DNA of 64,000 nt, taken from contig JAEYPR010000017.1 of assembly GCA_023410535.1 (NCBI GenBank), positions 1-64,000 on the forward strand, in the 5' to 3' direction. This document shows, one piece after another, positions 36,578 to 45,601 of the stretch (positions are counted from its first letter, which is position 1; each line of letters starts with the position of its first letter). Below the pieces are notes generated by a model, which saw only the letters and a list, made by a program, of their open reading frames with translations, was not told the origin of the DNA and searched no databases. The stretch is from Bacillota bacterium (GTDB lineage Bacteria > Bacillota > UBA4882 > UBA8346). The position numbers and the translations under genes are program-made.

Positions 36578-37773
36578 GAATTGTTGAGAATTTCCGGATG
36601 GCCACAAAAAATCTCCGCAGCAACTATATCCGGTCGATCTTGACGATGCTGGGGGTGATCATCGGCGTCGCGGCGGTCATTGTAATGGTCGCTTTGGGTC
36701 AAGGCACCCAGGACCAGATCACCAAAAATCTGACGGCGATGGGTTCCAACCTCCTGATCGTCGTCCCGGCGATGGGCGACCGCTATCGCGGAGCCAGTTT
36801 CGGCAGCGGCACCTCCCTGACCAATGAAATCATCCCGCTAATCGCGAAAAGTTCGCCCGATATCGCCAGTGTGGCGCCGGAAGCCCGGGCCCGCGCCACC
36901 GTTAAAGTGCGCGGCAACAGTTATTCGACCGCCATTATCGGTTGTACTCCGGAATATCTGAGCGTTCGCAATTATCAATTGGGCTCGGGAATATTTTTTA
37001 CTGACAGCGATGTAATTGCGCGACGCCGGGTGGTGGTGTTGGGTTCCTACGTCGCCGAGCAGCTTTTCCCCGGAAGGAATCCAATCGGTCTGGAGGTGAA
37101 GATCAACAATCTGCGGGCGCGCGTGATCGGCGTATTGCAGACCAAAGGCCAAAGCGGGTACGGCAACAACGACGATCTGGTGATGTTGCCCCTCTTGACG
37201 GTCCAGCAACGGTTAAACGGCAACAAAAATCTTACCAGCCTTTACATACAGGTCAAAACCGCGGCGGCGATGGATGGGGTGCAAAGTCAGGTGGACGCCG
37301 CCCTGTTCAATGCGATCAAGGATAACACCAAATACAACGTACGGAACCAGGCGGAGATTCTCTCTACCGTCCAGCAATCCGCCCAAACATTTACGATGCT
37401 TCTGGCGGGAATTGCCGCGGTTTCGTTGCTGGTCGGTGGGATCGGGATCATGAATATTATGCTGGTCTCGGTGACCGAACGCATCAAGGAAATCGGCACC
37501 CGCAAAGCCATCGGCGCTCAAAAAGAAGAAATATTGGTGTTGTTTCTAATTGAAGCGGTTTTATTGAGTCTGGTCGGCGGTTTGATCGGAATTGGCCTGG
37601 GCTGGGTTGGCGCCGCTTTGCTATCGAAGCTGACCGGAATGAATGTTGTGGTAACTCTGCCTTCGGTGTTGGTTTCGTTCGGATTCTCCATTTTGACCGG
37701 TCTTTTTTTCGGCGTTTATCCCGCCTACAAAGCTTCCGGCCTGAATCCGATCGAGGCGTTGCGGTATGAATAA
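36574..37773 (+). CDS. MacB-like ABC permease, system 1
   Basis: A 399-residue FtsX/MacB-type permease. A first membrane helix (RSILTMLGVIIGVAAVIVMV) is followed by a large periplasmic domain (about 45-270) and three further helices with VGGIGIMNIMLVSVTERIKE. The C-terminal FGVYPAYKASGLNPIEALRY is typical. The substrate may be a peptide, antibiotic or lipid. Confidence 0.92.
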   Translation: MRIVENFRMATKNLRSNYIRSILTMLGVIIGVAAVIVMVALGQGTQDQITKNLTAMGSNLLIVVPAMGDRYRGASFGSGTSLTNEIIPLIAKSSPDIASVAPEARARATVKVRGNSYSTAIIGCTPEYLSVRNYQLGSGIFFTDSDVIARRRVVVLGSYVAEQLFPGRNPIGLEVKINNLRARVIGVLQTKGQSGYGNNDDLVMLPLLTVQQRLNGNKNLTSLYIQVKTAAAMDGVQSQVDAALFNAIKDNTKYNVRNQAEILSTVQQSAQTFTMLLAGIAAVSLLVGGIGIMNIMLVSVTERIKEIGTRKAIGAQKEEILVLFLIEAVLLSLVGGLIGIGLGWVGAALLSKLTGMNVVVTLPSVLVSFGFSILTGLFFGVYPAYKASGLNPIEALRYE

Positions 37774-37800
37774 TTATTATGAAAGAGGTGTTTCTTTCAA

Positions 37801-38424
37801 ATGATTCGCAAATTGTCATTCGGTATACTCGGACTGTTTTTAGTCAGTTCCCTCGCCTGGGGCGCGCCGTTGAATCTCCCGCAGATCCGGAATCAGAACA
37901 CTGAGATGCGCAAAAGCGTTGTCTGGGTGATGGCGGGGTTGCAAGCGCTGGATCAAAGCAAGGATCATAACTTGAGGCTGCAACCGCATCAGAAGCAGAA
38001 GATACTGTCCATTTTCAATTCGTTGGTAAGTAAAAAAATTATTCTGTTAAAGTCGGAGCCCAATCAGCGCAACAATGGCGAGCGCGGCCAATCCGGCGCA
38101 AATCTGGACCCCAATGATCCCAAGACGCAGGAACGGTTGAAAGCGTTGCAGGAACAGACGGCGTTCGGGAACCGCCAAGTTGATTTGATTGATGGTATTT
38201 TAACGCCAAAACAGTCCGGCTTCATCGATAACCTCAATTTCCAAGCCGACCAATACGGTTTTTTCACGTATCAAAATAGCGGGCAGTCCGGCGGGCAGGG
38301 TCAAGGACAGTTCCAAGGGACGAATCCGCAGCAAATGGCGAAACTCCGGCAACAAATACGGACGGGCCGCGCTAATCAAGTGAAACTATTTCAAAATGTT
38401 GCAAAGCTTCTGAAAGCAAAATAA
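37801..38424 (+). CDS. Secreted Gln-rich protein of unknown function
   Basis: A 207-residue protein with a signal peptide (about 1-21, cut after AWG). The middle has LRLQPHQKQKILSIF and ILTPKQSGFIDNL, reminiscent of the LTxxQ motifs of Spy/CpxP periplasmic proteins, but the match is loose. The C-terminus is Gly/Gln rich (SGQSGGQGQGQFQG). It is the last gene of the first TolC-MacAB operon. Function is not recognised; a periplasmic accessory or sensor is possible. Confidence 0.65.
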   Translation: MIRKLSFGILGLFLVSSLAWGAPLNLPQIRNQNTEMRKSVVWVMAGLQALDQSKDHNLRLQPHQKQKILSIFNSLVSKKIILLKSEPNQRNNGERGQSGANLDPNDPKTQERLKALQEQTAFGNRQVDLIDGILTPKQSGFIDNLNFQADQYGFFTYQNSGQSGGQGQGQFQGTNPQQMAKLRQQIRTGRANQVKLFQNVAKLLKAK

Positions 38425-38462
38425 GGATCTTGGCCGAGCGTTCCGGACATTCGCGTATTCGC

Positions 38463-38500
38463 AAAGAAAGACCACCCCATTCGCGGGGTGGTCTTTCTTT
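38463..38500. terminator. Bidirectional terminator
   Basis: A perfect sixteen-pair stem, AAAGAAAGACCACCCC / GGGGTGGTCTTTCTTT, has a six-base loop. It serves both the forward gene at 37801 and the reverse gene at 38514. Confidence 0.9.
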
Positions 38501-38513
38501 GTGATCCGTTCCG

Positions 38514-38906
38514 TTAAAAGGTAACGACCCGGGGTGCGGCGGTGAAAGAGTAAAAAGTGGCCGTAGCGTCTTTCAGATATAAGACTTCGGTATTATCGTC
38601 ATCGGCTTGATACATCCGCTGTAACATCGGGTAGTCAGTTAACATTCGCTCCTTCACGGCGATGCGCTCATCCCGTACTGCGGTTGCCGCGACCCGGACC
38701 CATGCGGCGCCGTCCATCGCGCAAATTTCAATTTTGGGATTGGCCTGAATCTGCTGAGAAACCGCTTTCACTTTGCCGGTTTGGATATAGAGTTTGTCCT
38801 CGAAAATCAGTACTGTTCCAAACGGGCGAACCCGGGGTTGGTCGCCGTCAACGGTAGCCAGGTAATAGGTTTGGCACTTTTTCAAAAATTCGTATACTTC
38901 GTTCAT
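38514..38906 (-). CDS. Pyridoxamine 5'-phosphate oxidase-family protein
   Basis: A 130-residue split-barrel flavin-type protein. It contains CQTYYLATVDGDQPRVRPFG near residue 12, LYIQTGKVKAVSQQIQANPK near 52 and VRVAATAVRDERIAVKE. Most members bind FMN. AGGAGGAC precedes the start. It is a single-gene unit flanked by a terminator and its own promoter. Confidence 0.85.
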   Translation of the reverse strand: MNEVYEFLKKCQTYYLATVDGDQPRVRPFGTVLIFEDKLYIQTGKVKAVSQQIQANPKIEICAMDGAAWVRVAATAVRDERIAVKERMLTDYPMLQRMYQADDDNTEVLYLKDATATFYSFTAAPRVVTF

Positions 38907-38960
38907 TGGCAGTCCTCCTCATAGGTACTTCTATCTTTGTTACTCTGTTACTCTCTTATT

Positions 38961-38989
38961 ATTCTATTATGAACCAACCGAAAGTCCAA
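38961..38989 (-). promoter_or_regulatory. Promoter of the reverse PNPOx gene
   Basis: On the reverse strand TTGGAC (38984-38989), 17 bp, TAGAAT (38961-38966). Confidence 0.55.
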
Positions 38990-39081
38990 GTTTTTTTTTA
39001 TGATGGAAAGTCCTGCAAACGATTCGCCGCGTCGGTTAGCTACCGGCAATAAAAGTGCAGTTAGGAATATTATTTTTAACA

Positions 39082-39111
39082 TTGCTTTCGTTGACAACGG
39101 AGGAATATAAT
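39082..39111 (+). promoter_or_regulatory. Probable promoter of the EmrAB-like operon
   Basis: TTGCTT (39082-39087), 18 bp, TATAAT (39106-39111). The leader to 39195 is AT-rich. Confidence 0.5.
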
Positions 39112-39194
39112 ACTAAAATAATATTCGTACGCAAATTGTTCGGGTGCGATTATTTTGTGTGCGATATTTTAAAACAATTTTTTAGGAGTTCAAA

Positions 39195-40169
39195 ATGAAA
39201 CGAATCATTCCGCTTGTTTTAGTGACGATGTTATTAGTCGGCGGCTGTGGGGATAAGAACAAACCAACCGCTACAAAAGCAGTAGATCAGTCCGCCAAAT
39301 CCGCGCAAGAAGTTTATATTATGGCGGGGAAGATCGATGCCAAAACCCAGGCGACCATCTCCGCCAAAATCACTGCGAAAGTGGCGCAACTCAACGTTGA
39401 CGTCGGTTCGCAGGTAAGACAGGGCGATCCGCTTATCGTGCTGGATGCCAACGATATCCGGAGCCAGGTGCGGCAGGCTGAGGCCGCGGTGGCGACGGCC
39501 GAGGCGAACTTAAACAATACGCTGGCGGGCTCCAGACCCAATCAGATCTCCCAAGCGCAGGCAGCTGTCGAAAGCGCCAGAGTAAGTCAAGATAATTCGC
39601 AAAAGAATTTTGAACGGATGAAGGGGCTGTATCTGCAAGGAGCGATCTCGATGCAGCAGTATGAAACCGCGCAAACCCAGTTGGCGGCCGCCGACGCGCA
39701 GTCAAAGTCGGCTCAGGATCAATTGGATATGTTGAAACAAGGCGCGACCAAAGAAACAATCACAATCTTACAAAAACAAGTGCAACAGGCGCAAGCGACG
39801 TTAGATGTCACGCGAACCCAGTTGAGCTACGGGACGATTGCGGCACCGATCTCCGGAACCATTACCGCCAAAAACATCAATGTCGGGGAATTGGCCACGC
39901 CCGGAGTCACCTTGGTCTCGATTGTGAATGACCAAAGTTTATGTGTGAACGCCTATCTGCCCGCCGGTCTGATCGGACAGGTGAAGGAAGGACAACGGGT
40001 GATCGTGAAAATATCGGAAATACCGGAGAAGAAGTTTGCCGGGACGGTTACTATGGTTAACTCCGTCATCAGTTCCGCCAGTAAAAACGTGTTGGTAAAA
40101 GTGGCGCTCTTGACCCCGGATCCGGCATTGAAACCGGGTATGTTCGCAACAATCGCTTTGAAAAAGTAA
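39195..40169 (+). CDS. HlyD-family adaptor lipoprotein
   Basis: A 324-residue membrane fusion protein. The signal ends in a lipobox LLVGGC (Cys18), so it is probably lipid-anchored. Lipoyl half KVAQLNVDVGSQVRQGDPL is near 65, followed by a long coiled-coil (about 90-205) and a second lipoyl half QLSYGTIAAPISGTI. It likely works with the EmrB-type pump at 40857. Confidence 0.88.
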   Translation: MKRIIPLVLVTMLLVGGCGDKNKPTATKAVDQSAKSAQEVYIMAGKIDAKTQATISAKITAKVAQLNVDVGSQVRQGDPLIVLDANDIRSQVRQAEAAVATAEANLNNTLAGSRPNQISQAQAAVESARVSQDNSQKNFERMKGLYLQGAISMQQYETAQTQLAAADAQSKSAQDQLDMLKQGATKETITILQKQVQQAQATLDVTRTQLSYGTIAAPISGTITAKNINVGELATPGVTLVSIVNDQSLCVNAYLPAGLIGQVKEGQRVIVKISEIPEKKFAGTVTMVNSVISSASKNVLVKVALLTPDPALKPGMFATIALKK

Positions 40170-40187
40170 AGACAGGGAGATAACAAG

Positions 40188-40841
40188 ATGGATGAAAAAC
40201 GCAAGCTTTTAATAATCGGTATCTTGGCGGCGATGGCCGTGGCATTAGTGGGCATCGTGGTCTTTTATTGGTATAACAATACGTACTTCATCGCTACCGA
40301 GGATGCGACGGTCGCTGGAGATCTGGCGAAAGTGAGTCCGCAAATCTCGGGGAAGCTCATGGAATTCAACGTTGAAGAAGGCGACCGGGTATCCAAGGAC
40401 CAGATCTTGGGACGCCAGGAAATGATCAATCTGACTGACCCCAATATCGACCAGTCAGTGATCCGGGCGCCGATTGACGGGATTATTCTGAAGAAACAAG
40501 GTACGGTCGGTGAATTTGAATCCGTCGGTCAAACCCTCGCGGTGATGGTCGATCCCCAAAAGTTATACGTCAACGCCAATATTGAAGAGACCCAAATCGG
40601 CCGGGTCCAACCGGGACAATTTGTCGAAATCACCATTGATCAGTATGAAGGGGAGAAATTCACCGGGAAGGTCCGTTCGATCGGCCAGGCTTCCAATTCG
40701 ACCTTTTCGTTGCTGCCCAGTTCGACCAGTGGCACCTTTACGAAAGTGGTGCAGAAGATTCCGGTCAAAATTCAACTGGATCAAAGTGGAGCGAAATTAT
40801 TACCCGGCACCAATGCTGTGATCAAGATTCATATAAAGTAA
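40188..40841 (+). CDS. Short EmrA-like adaptor without coiled coil
   Basis: A 217-residue HlyD-family protein. A membrane helix (about 8-28) is followed by TEDATVAGDLAKVSPQISGK and two lipoyl halves joined directly (GRQEM...SVIRAPIDGIIL), then a barrel. EmrA normally has a long coiled-coil hairpin (about 390 residues in total), which is missing here. The full-length lipoprotein encoded just before may supply it. Confidence 0.85.
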   Translation: MDEKRKLLIIGILAAMAVALVGIVVFYWYNNTYFIATEDATVAGDLAKVSPQISGKLMEFNVEEGDRVSKDQILGRQEMINLTDPNIDQSVIRAPIDGIILKKQGTVGEFESVGQTLAVMVDPQKLYVNANIEETQIGRVQPGQFVEITIDQYEGEKFTGKVRSIGQASNSTFSLLPSSTSGTFTKVVQKIPVKIQLDQSGAKLLPGTNAVIKIHIK

Positions 40842-40856
40842 CGGGGTGATTGGCAG

Positions 40857-42449
40857 ATGGAAGAACACGAGCATCATGGTGCCTTATATAAATGGATGGC
40901 CCTTCTGGTATGCGTGATCGGGACCTTTATGGCCATCTTGGACAGTAGTATTGTCAATATTGCCATTCCAAAGTTGATGGCGGTTTTCGGTGTTTCACTG
41001 GATGATGTGAAATGGATCTTAACCGCTTATACCCTGGCTTTAGGCGCCATTATCCCGCTCACCGGGTATCTGGGCGACATCTTTGGAACGAAGAAAGTCT
41101 TTATTTTTGCGCTGATCATGTTTACTATCGGCTCATTTTTGTGCGGGTTTGCCTGGAGCAACAGTTCGATGATTGTGTTCCGGGTGATCCAGGCCCTGGG
41201 CGGCGGCATGATCATGCCGGTGGCCATGTCGATCATTTACCAGATCATCCCGCCCGAGGAACGGGGAATGGCCTTGGGATTCTGGGGCATTGCCTCGATG
41301 GCGGCGCCGGCCATTGGGCCGACTCTGGGCGGTTATATCATTGAGAAGTTGCACTGGAGCTTAATTTTCTATGTCAATGTGCCGATCGGGATCGTTTGCG
41401 TCATATTGGCCATCATTCTGTTAAAACCGTCCGTTGCCAAGCCGATGAAAGGGTTTGACCTGATTGGCTTTATCGCTTCCACCGTCGGTCTGGTGAGCAT
41501 TTTATATGTCTTGGGCGAAGGTTCCACCATTGACTGGAGCGATATCAAAAATCCGCTTTTATTGACGTTGGGCGGTTTCGCGCTGTTGCTGTTCGTCGTC
41601 AATGAGTTGACCCATCCCGACCCGCTGCTGGATCTGCGGGTGTTTAAGATCTTCGACTTCACCATCAGCCAGACGGTGACCTGCGTTACGACGTTTTCGC
41701 TGATGGGCGCGGCCTATATTCTGCCGGTTTTTCTACAAAATATCCGGGGGTATACCGCGATGGAAACCGGTTTGATCATGATGCCGTCGGCGATCGCGAC
41801 CGGAATCATGATGCCGGTGAGCGGTTTTATTTTTGATAAAATCGGCGCCAAACCGGTGGTGATTCCGGGGTTGTTCCTTTTGGCCTGGGCCTCGTACGAA
41901 CTGTCGTTTATCAACCTCACGACCAGCAAGGAAATGATCAGCTTCTTGCTGGTAATCCGGGGCATTGGTCTGGGACTGTCGATGATGCCGATCAACGCTT
42001 CGGGAATGAACGCCGTTCCGCCGCAACTGGTTGGTCGCGCTTCGGCATTGTCCAATACCATCCGCCAAATCATGAGTTCATTAAGTGTAACGATTATGAC
42101 GATGATGTTGAATTCCCGGGTAAACACCAATTACGCCCGGTTAGCGGAGCAGGTGACCCCCTTCAACTCCCAAGCCGGAAACATCTTTAGTCAGTTGCAA
42201 GGGTTGTTTACGCTGAACAAATTTTCGGGGGCGGAAGCCCAGGGAGCCGCAACCTCGGTGGTGTATGGCTTGGTTTATAAGCAGGCGTATGTTGATGCGA
42301 TGGACTATGCCATCGCCGTCACCGTCGTGGCGGTAGCCATCGCCATCATTACCGTATTTTTTATGCGGGGAAAGAGGAAAAAGCCTTCTCTCGATGGAAA
42401 TAATCCCAATGAAGGAGAGGGGTTGTCCCATGCAGCAGTGTTCGAATGA
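40857..42449 (+). CDS. EmrB/QacA-type MFS drug exporter
   Basis: A 530-residue DHA2-family exporter with fourteen predicted membrane segments. Motif C-like (GIASMAAPAIGPTLGGYI) is near residue 140 and LDSSIVNIAIPKL near 30. It exports drugs or toxic compounds across the inner membrane with the two adaptors upstream. Its 3' end overlaps the marR start by 20 bases. Confidence 0.9.
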   Translation: MEEHEHHGALYKWMALLVCVIGTFMAILDSSIVNIAIPKLMAVFGVSLDDVKWILTAYTLALGAIIPLTGYLGDIFGTKKVFIFALIMFTIGSFLCGFAWSNSSMIVFRVIQALGGGMIMPVAMSIIYQIIPPEERGMALGFWGIASMAAPAIGPTLGGYIIEKLHWSLIFYVNVPIGIVCVILAIILLKPSVAKPMKGFDLIGFIASTVGLVSILYVLGEGSTIDWSDIKNPLLLTLGGFALLLFVVNELTHPDPLLDLRVFKIFDFTISQTVTCVTTFSLMGAAYILPVFLQNIRGYTAMETGLIMMPSAIATGIMMPVSGFIFDKIGAKPVVIPGLFLLAWASYELSFINLTTSKEMISFLLVIRGIGLGLSMMPINASGMNAVPPQLVGRASALSNTIRQIMSSLSVTIMTMMLNSRVNTNYARLAEQVTPFNSQAGNIFSQLQGLFTLNKFSGAEAQGAATSVVYGLVYKQAYVDAMDYAIAVTVVAVAIAIITVFFMRGKRKKPSLDGNNPNEGEGLSHAAVFE

Positions 42450-42939
42450 GCAAATGGAGAAGATCATTGAGCTGTTCCGGTCGATTCACCGGAAAATGCG
42501 GGAAGTGGCTTCGCAAAAATTTCGTTCCTGCGGATTCACCGTGTCACAGCTCTCGGTGCTGTTCATTTTGTATGAGACGCCCAACATCAAGCTGAACGAG
42601 CTCACCAAAAAGATGGGCTTGTCTCAAAGCACGGTCTCGTCGATCGTGGACCGGTTGGTGGCGCAAGAGGTTGTCGTGCGTGAAATTCCGAAGGACAACC
42701 GGCGCGCGGTGCAACTGTCCTTGGCGCCGGAGTTTGTGGATCATAGCAAAGGTTTGCTCGACTATAAAAATAAAGTGTTGGATGAAGTCTTCAATTTTCA
42801 GGGACTGTCGCTTGAGGACGCCGATACCATTATCTATGCTTTGGGCAAGGTGGAGAATTTATTTGTGCTGGTTCCGGAAAAGGGCAAAGAGCACTCCACC
42901 CCGGACGGGTGCGAGCCGGATGCGGAAGTGGACCGGTAA
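42430..42939 (+). CDS. MarR-family transcriptional regulator
   Basis: A 169-residue winged-helix regulator with FTVSQLSVLFILYETPN, LNELTKKMGLSQSTVSSIVD and VREIPKDNRRAVQLSL. GGAGAGGGG precedes the ATG, inside the exporter gene. It probably represses the efflux operon it belongs to, as MarR-type regulators of Emr systems do. Confidence 0.88.
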   Translation: MQQCSNEQMEKIIELFRSIHRKMREVASQKFRSCGFTVSQLSVLFILYETPNIKLNELTKKMGLSQSTVSSIVDRLVAQEVVVREIPKDNRRAVQLSLAPEFVDHSKGLLDYKNKVLDEVFNFQGLSLEDADTIIYALGKVENLFVLVPEKGKEHSTPDGCEPDAEVDR

Positions 42940-42960
42940 AAATCGTCATGGATTCAAGGA

Positions 42961-42982
42961 AAAAACCGCTGCGGCGGTTTTT
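42961..42982 (+). terminator. Terminator after marR
   Basis: AAAAACCGC / GCGGTTTTT stem with a short loop, ending in T. Confidence 0.8.
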
Positions 42983-43025
42983 CATTTCCTAACGGTTTTC
43001 AAAAATAACAAACGCGGAGGGAATC

Positions 43026-43658
43026 ATGAAAGTATTATTAGTGAACGGCAGTCCCCATGAAAATGGGTGTACCTATACGGCATTGGCCGAGGTCGCGCAG
43101 ACCTTGAACGCGGAAGGGATTGCCACCGAAATCTTTCAGGTCGGGGCCAAACCGTTGGCCGGCTGTATTGCTTGTAAAAGCTGCGAGAAGACGGGGAAGT
43201 GCACTTTTTCCGACCGGGTCAATGATTTTCTGGCTATTGCCGATGACGCCGACGGGTTTGTCTTCGGTTCGCCGGTCCATTATGCGTCGGCCGGCGGCGC
43301 CATTATTTCGTTTATGGATCGGGTTTTTTACGCCGCGGCGCGCTCCGGGAAAAAACCTTTTTATCTAAAGCCGGCGGCAGCCGTTGTCTCTGCCAGACGG
43401 GCCGGAACGACTGCTACGTTTGACCAACTCAACAAATATTTCACCATCTCCGAGATGCCGGTCATCGCTTCACGGTACTGGAATATGGTACACGGCACCA
43501 CGCCGGAGGAAGTGCGCAACGATCTGGAAGGAATGCAAATCATGCGGGTTTTGGGCCGGAATATGGCTTGGTTCCTCAAATGCAAAGAGGCGGGGAGCAA
43601 GGCGGGAGTGCCCTTGCCGGAGCGCGAGGCGAACGTCCATACCAATTTCATTCGTTAA
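43026..43658 (+). CDS. Iron-sulfur flavoprotein / NADPH-dependent FMN reductase
   Basis: A 210-residue flavodoxin-like protein. FMN-binding NGSPHENGCTY is near residue 7, GSPVHYASAGGAIISFMDR near 81, and a compact cysteine cluster CIACKSCEKTGKC (about 45-57) could bind [4Fe-4S]. Such proteins carry electrons in anaerobes. It is a single gene with its own GGAGG and terminator. Confidence 0.88.
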   Translation: MKVLLVNGSPHENGCTYTALAEVAQTLNAEGIATEIFQVGAKPLAGCIACKSCEKTGKCTFSDRVNDFLAIADDADGFVFGSPVHYASAGGAIISFMDRVFYAAARSGKKPFYLKPAAAVVSARRAGTTATFDQLNKYFTISEMPVIASRYWNMVHGTTPEEVRNDLEGMQIMRVLGRNMAWFLKCKEAGSKAGVPLPEREANVHTNFIR

Positions 43659-43747
43659 AGATAATTCCGTCTTTAAACCAAGCTACGATCATAAGTTCGA
43701 GTCAAGGGAGTGAGAATAACTCGCCCTGGATCGGGCAAAGGATTTTG

Positions 43748-43772
43748 AACCCTTGATAATCAAGGGTTTTTT
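43748..43772 (+). terminator. Terminator after the flavoprotein gene
   Basis: AACCCTTGA / TCAAGGGTT stem with a three-base loop and T run. A smaller GCCC/GGGC hairpin lies just upstream (about 43723-43736). Confidence 0.85.
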
Positions 43773-43811
43773 GTATATGAAATCTTGCCGCCCGAGCGTC
43801 AGCGCTGTCAA

Positions 43812-43840
43812 TTGATCTATCTTTCCAATCGTGCGATAAT
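43812..43840 (+). promoter_or_regulatory. Promoter of the two-component / sugar ABC region
   Basis: TTGATC (43812-43817), 17 bp, GATAAT (43835-43840). It is followed by an 80-base leader to the response regulator start. Confidence 0.5.
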
Positions 43841-43919
43841 ATTAATAAATTGTTACAAAACCGGATTACTTAATTTAGCCCCAATCACCGGGTGACGGGC
43901 GACGGATCGGGAGATTTCG

Positions 43920-45530
43920 ATGATCAAAGTTCTGATTGCGGACGACGAGGAAAAGGTCTGTACATTAATTCACAAGTTGGTGAATTGGCGAGACTTCGAT
44001 ATGGAAGTCGTTGCAACGGCCGCCAACGGCATTGAAGCGTTGGAGTGCATTACCACTCATGGGGTGGATGTGGTGATCACCGACATCCGGATGCCGGGAT
44101 ACGACGGGATTGAGTTAATCGCGAAGGCCAAAGCGATCAACAATCGCCTCGAGTTTATCATTATCAGCGGCTACCGCCATTTCGAATATGCCCAAAACGC
44201 TATAAAGTACGGCGTGAGTGATTATTTGTTAAAACCGATTAAAAAAGCGGAATTAACCGAGACCCTCAAAAAAATTCGCTTACAATGTTTGAAACGGGCC
44301 GAACAGCTATCGCTGGAAGAACAGTTGCGGCTGCGCCTGCGGGACGATACCAGCAAGCGGCGGGAGCAGCTTTTTGGGGATTTGTTCGATTTCCCAAAGC
44401 CGTTAACAACCCTTGCAGCGTTGAATCAGACCTATTGTTTTGGGTTTATCCCAGGGATGTTCCAAATTGCCGCGGTCAAAATCGACTGCCGCTACGAGGA
44501 CTTCAACCCGGACAGTCTCCAAGTGTTGGTAGAGAAGATTCATCAGGTATTGGACGCGCTGTTGCGTGAGAGTTGTTCCGAGCTGGAGGTTTACGCTAAA
44601 AACGCCGCGGTGTACGCCCTGCTTAATTATGCGGAAGCCAACGCTCAGGCCGTGCGACGCCAACTCAAGGCGGTCATGGCGGAGCTGGTGGTGCAGCAGA
44701 CGGTTTTTGACGGATTTTTCTTCACGCTCTGCGTGGGAAAACCCCTCGCGGAGCTGCAGCAGTTATCGCCGGGACTGCGCGCGGTCCAGCGTCTGATCGA
44801 TCAACGCCTGGTCGAGGGAGTCGGCAAAATAATCGATGAGGCGGTTTTTCCCGAATATACGCCCCTCAATCAGGAGGCGCTGTTGGGAGATTTCCGACGG
44901 CGGTTGGCCCCCGCCGTCGAACTGCTGGATCTAACGGCGGCAGTGGCGGCGGTCGACGCGTTGGCCGGCGCAGTGCCGGTCAATGAAAAAACCGAAGGCA
45001 GCGCTGTTTATAAACTGGTCTTGGCGGCCGGCGCAATGTTCATGGTGATCATTAAAAACAGCCAATTCCAGCTGGAAATTCCCGAAGCAACCGCTGAGCA
45101 GTTTAAGGTCCGGCTGGCGCTGGCCGGGACGACCGGACAATTGTTCGAGTCGCTCAAATTACTGATTGACGCCCTGATTGATTTTGTCACCCAAGAAAGA
45201 AAGCAGGTCGACACGCGCCCGATTCGGCTAGCCAAAGAGTACATCCGAAACAACTACATGAATCCCATCGGGTTGGAGGAGATCAGCGCGCAGTTGGGGT
45301 TTAATCTCTCGTATTTCAGCGTGTTGTTTAAAAAAGAGACCGGCAAGAACTTTGTCGAGTATCTGACTGAGGTGCGGATCGCCAATGCCAAGGAACTGTT
45401 GCGCGAAACTTCCTTAAGCATCGCCGAGATTTGTACCCGGGTCGGGTATTTGGACCAAAAGCATTTCATCGCCACCTTCAAAAAATACGCCGGCATCAAA
45501 CCCGGGGAGTTTCGTAAGTTGTATTCGTGA
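43920..45530 (+). CDS. YesN-type response regulator with AraC output domain
   Basis: A 536-residue protein. The receiver domain is 1-120 with Asp55 in VITDIRMPG and Lys near 105 in LLKPIKK. A long middle region (about 130-415) is unlike known domains to me, and a C-terminal AraC DNA-binding domain has IGLEEISAQLGFNLSYFSVL and VGYLDQKHFIATFKKYAG. It pairs with the kinase at 45602 and probably controls the sugar transporter at 48318. Confidence 0.9.
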   Translation: MIKVLIADDEEKVCTLIHKLVNWRDFDMEVVATAANGIEALECITTHGVDVVITDIRMPGYDGIELIAKAKAINNRLEFIIISGYRHFEYAQNAIKYGVSDYLLKPIKKAELTETLKKIRLQCLKRAEQLSLEEQLRLRLRDDTSKRREQLFGDLFDFPKPLTTLAALNQTYCFGFIPGMFQIAAVKIDCRYEDFNPDSLQVLVEKIHQVLDALLRESCSELEVYAKNAAVYALLNYAEANAQAVRRQLKAVMAELVVQQTVFDGFFFTLCVGKPLAELQQLSPGLRAVQRLIDQRLVEGVGKIIDEAVFPEYTPLNQEALLGDFRRRLAPAVELLDLTAAVAAVDALAGAVPVNEKTEGSAVYKLVLAAGAMFMVIIKNSQFQLEIPEATAEQFKVRLALAGTTGQLFESLKLLIDALIDFVTQERKQVDTRPIRLAKEYIRNNYMNPIGLEEISAQLGFNLSYFSVLFKKETGKNFVEYLTEVRIANAKELLRETSLSIAEICTRVGYLDQKHFIATFKKYAGIKPGEFRKLYS

Positions 45531-45601
45531 AGCGGTTTTAGGTTTTTCGAGGGTGAACTTCGAAACAATTTAAGACAATCCGTTTAATTTAGGAGAGCAA
45601 G

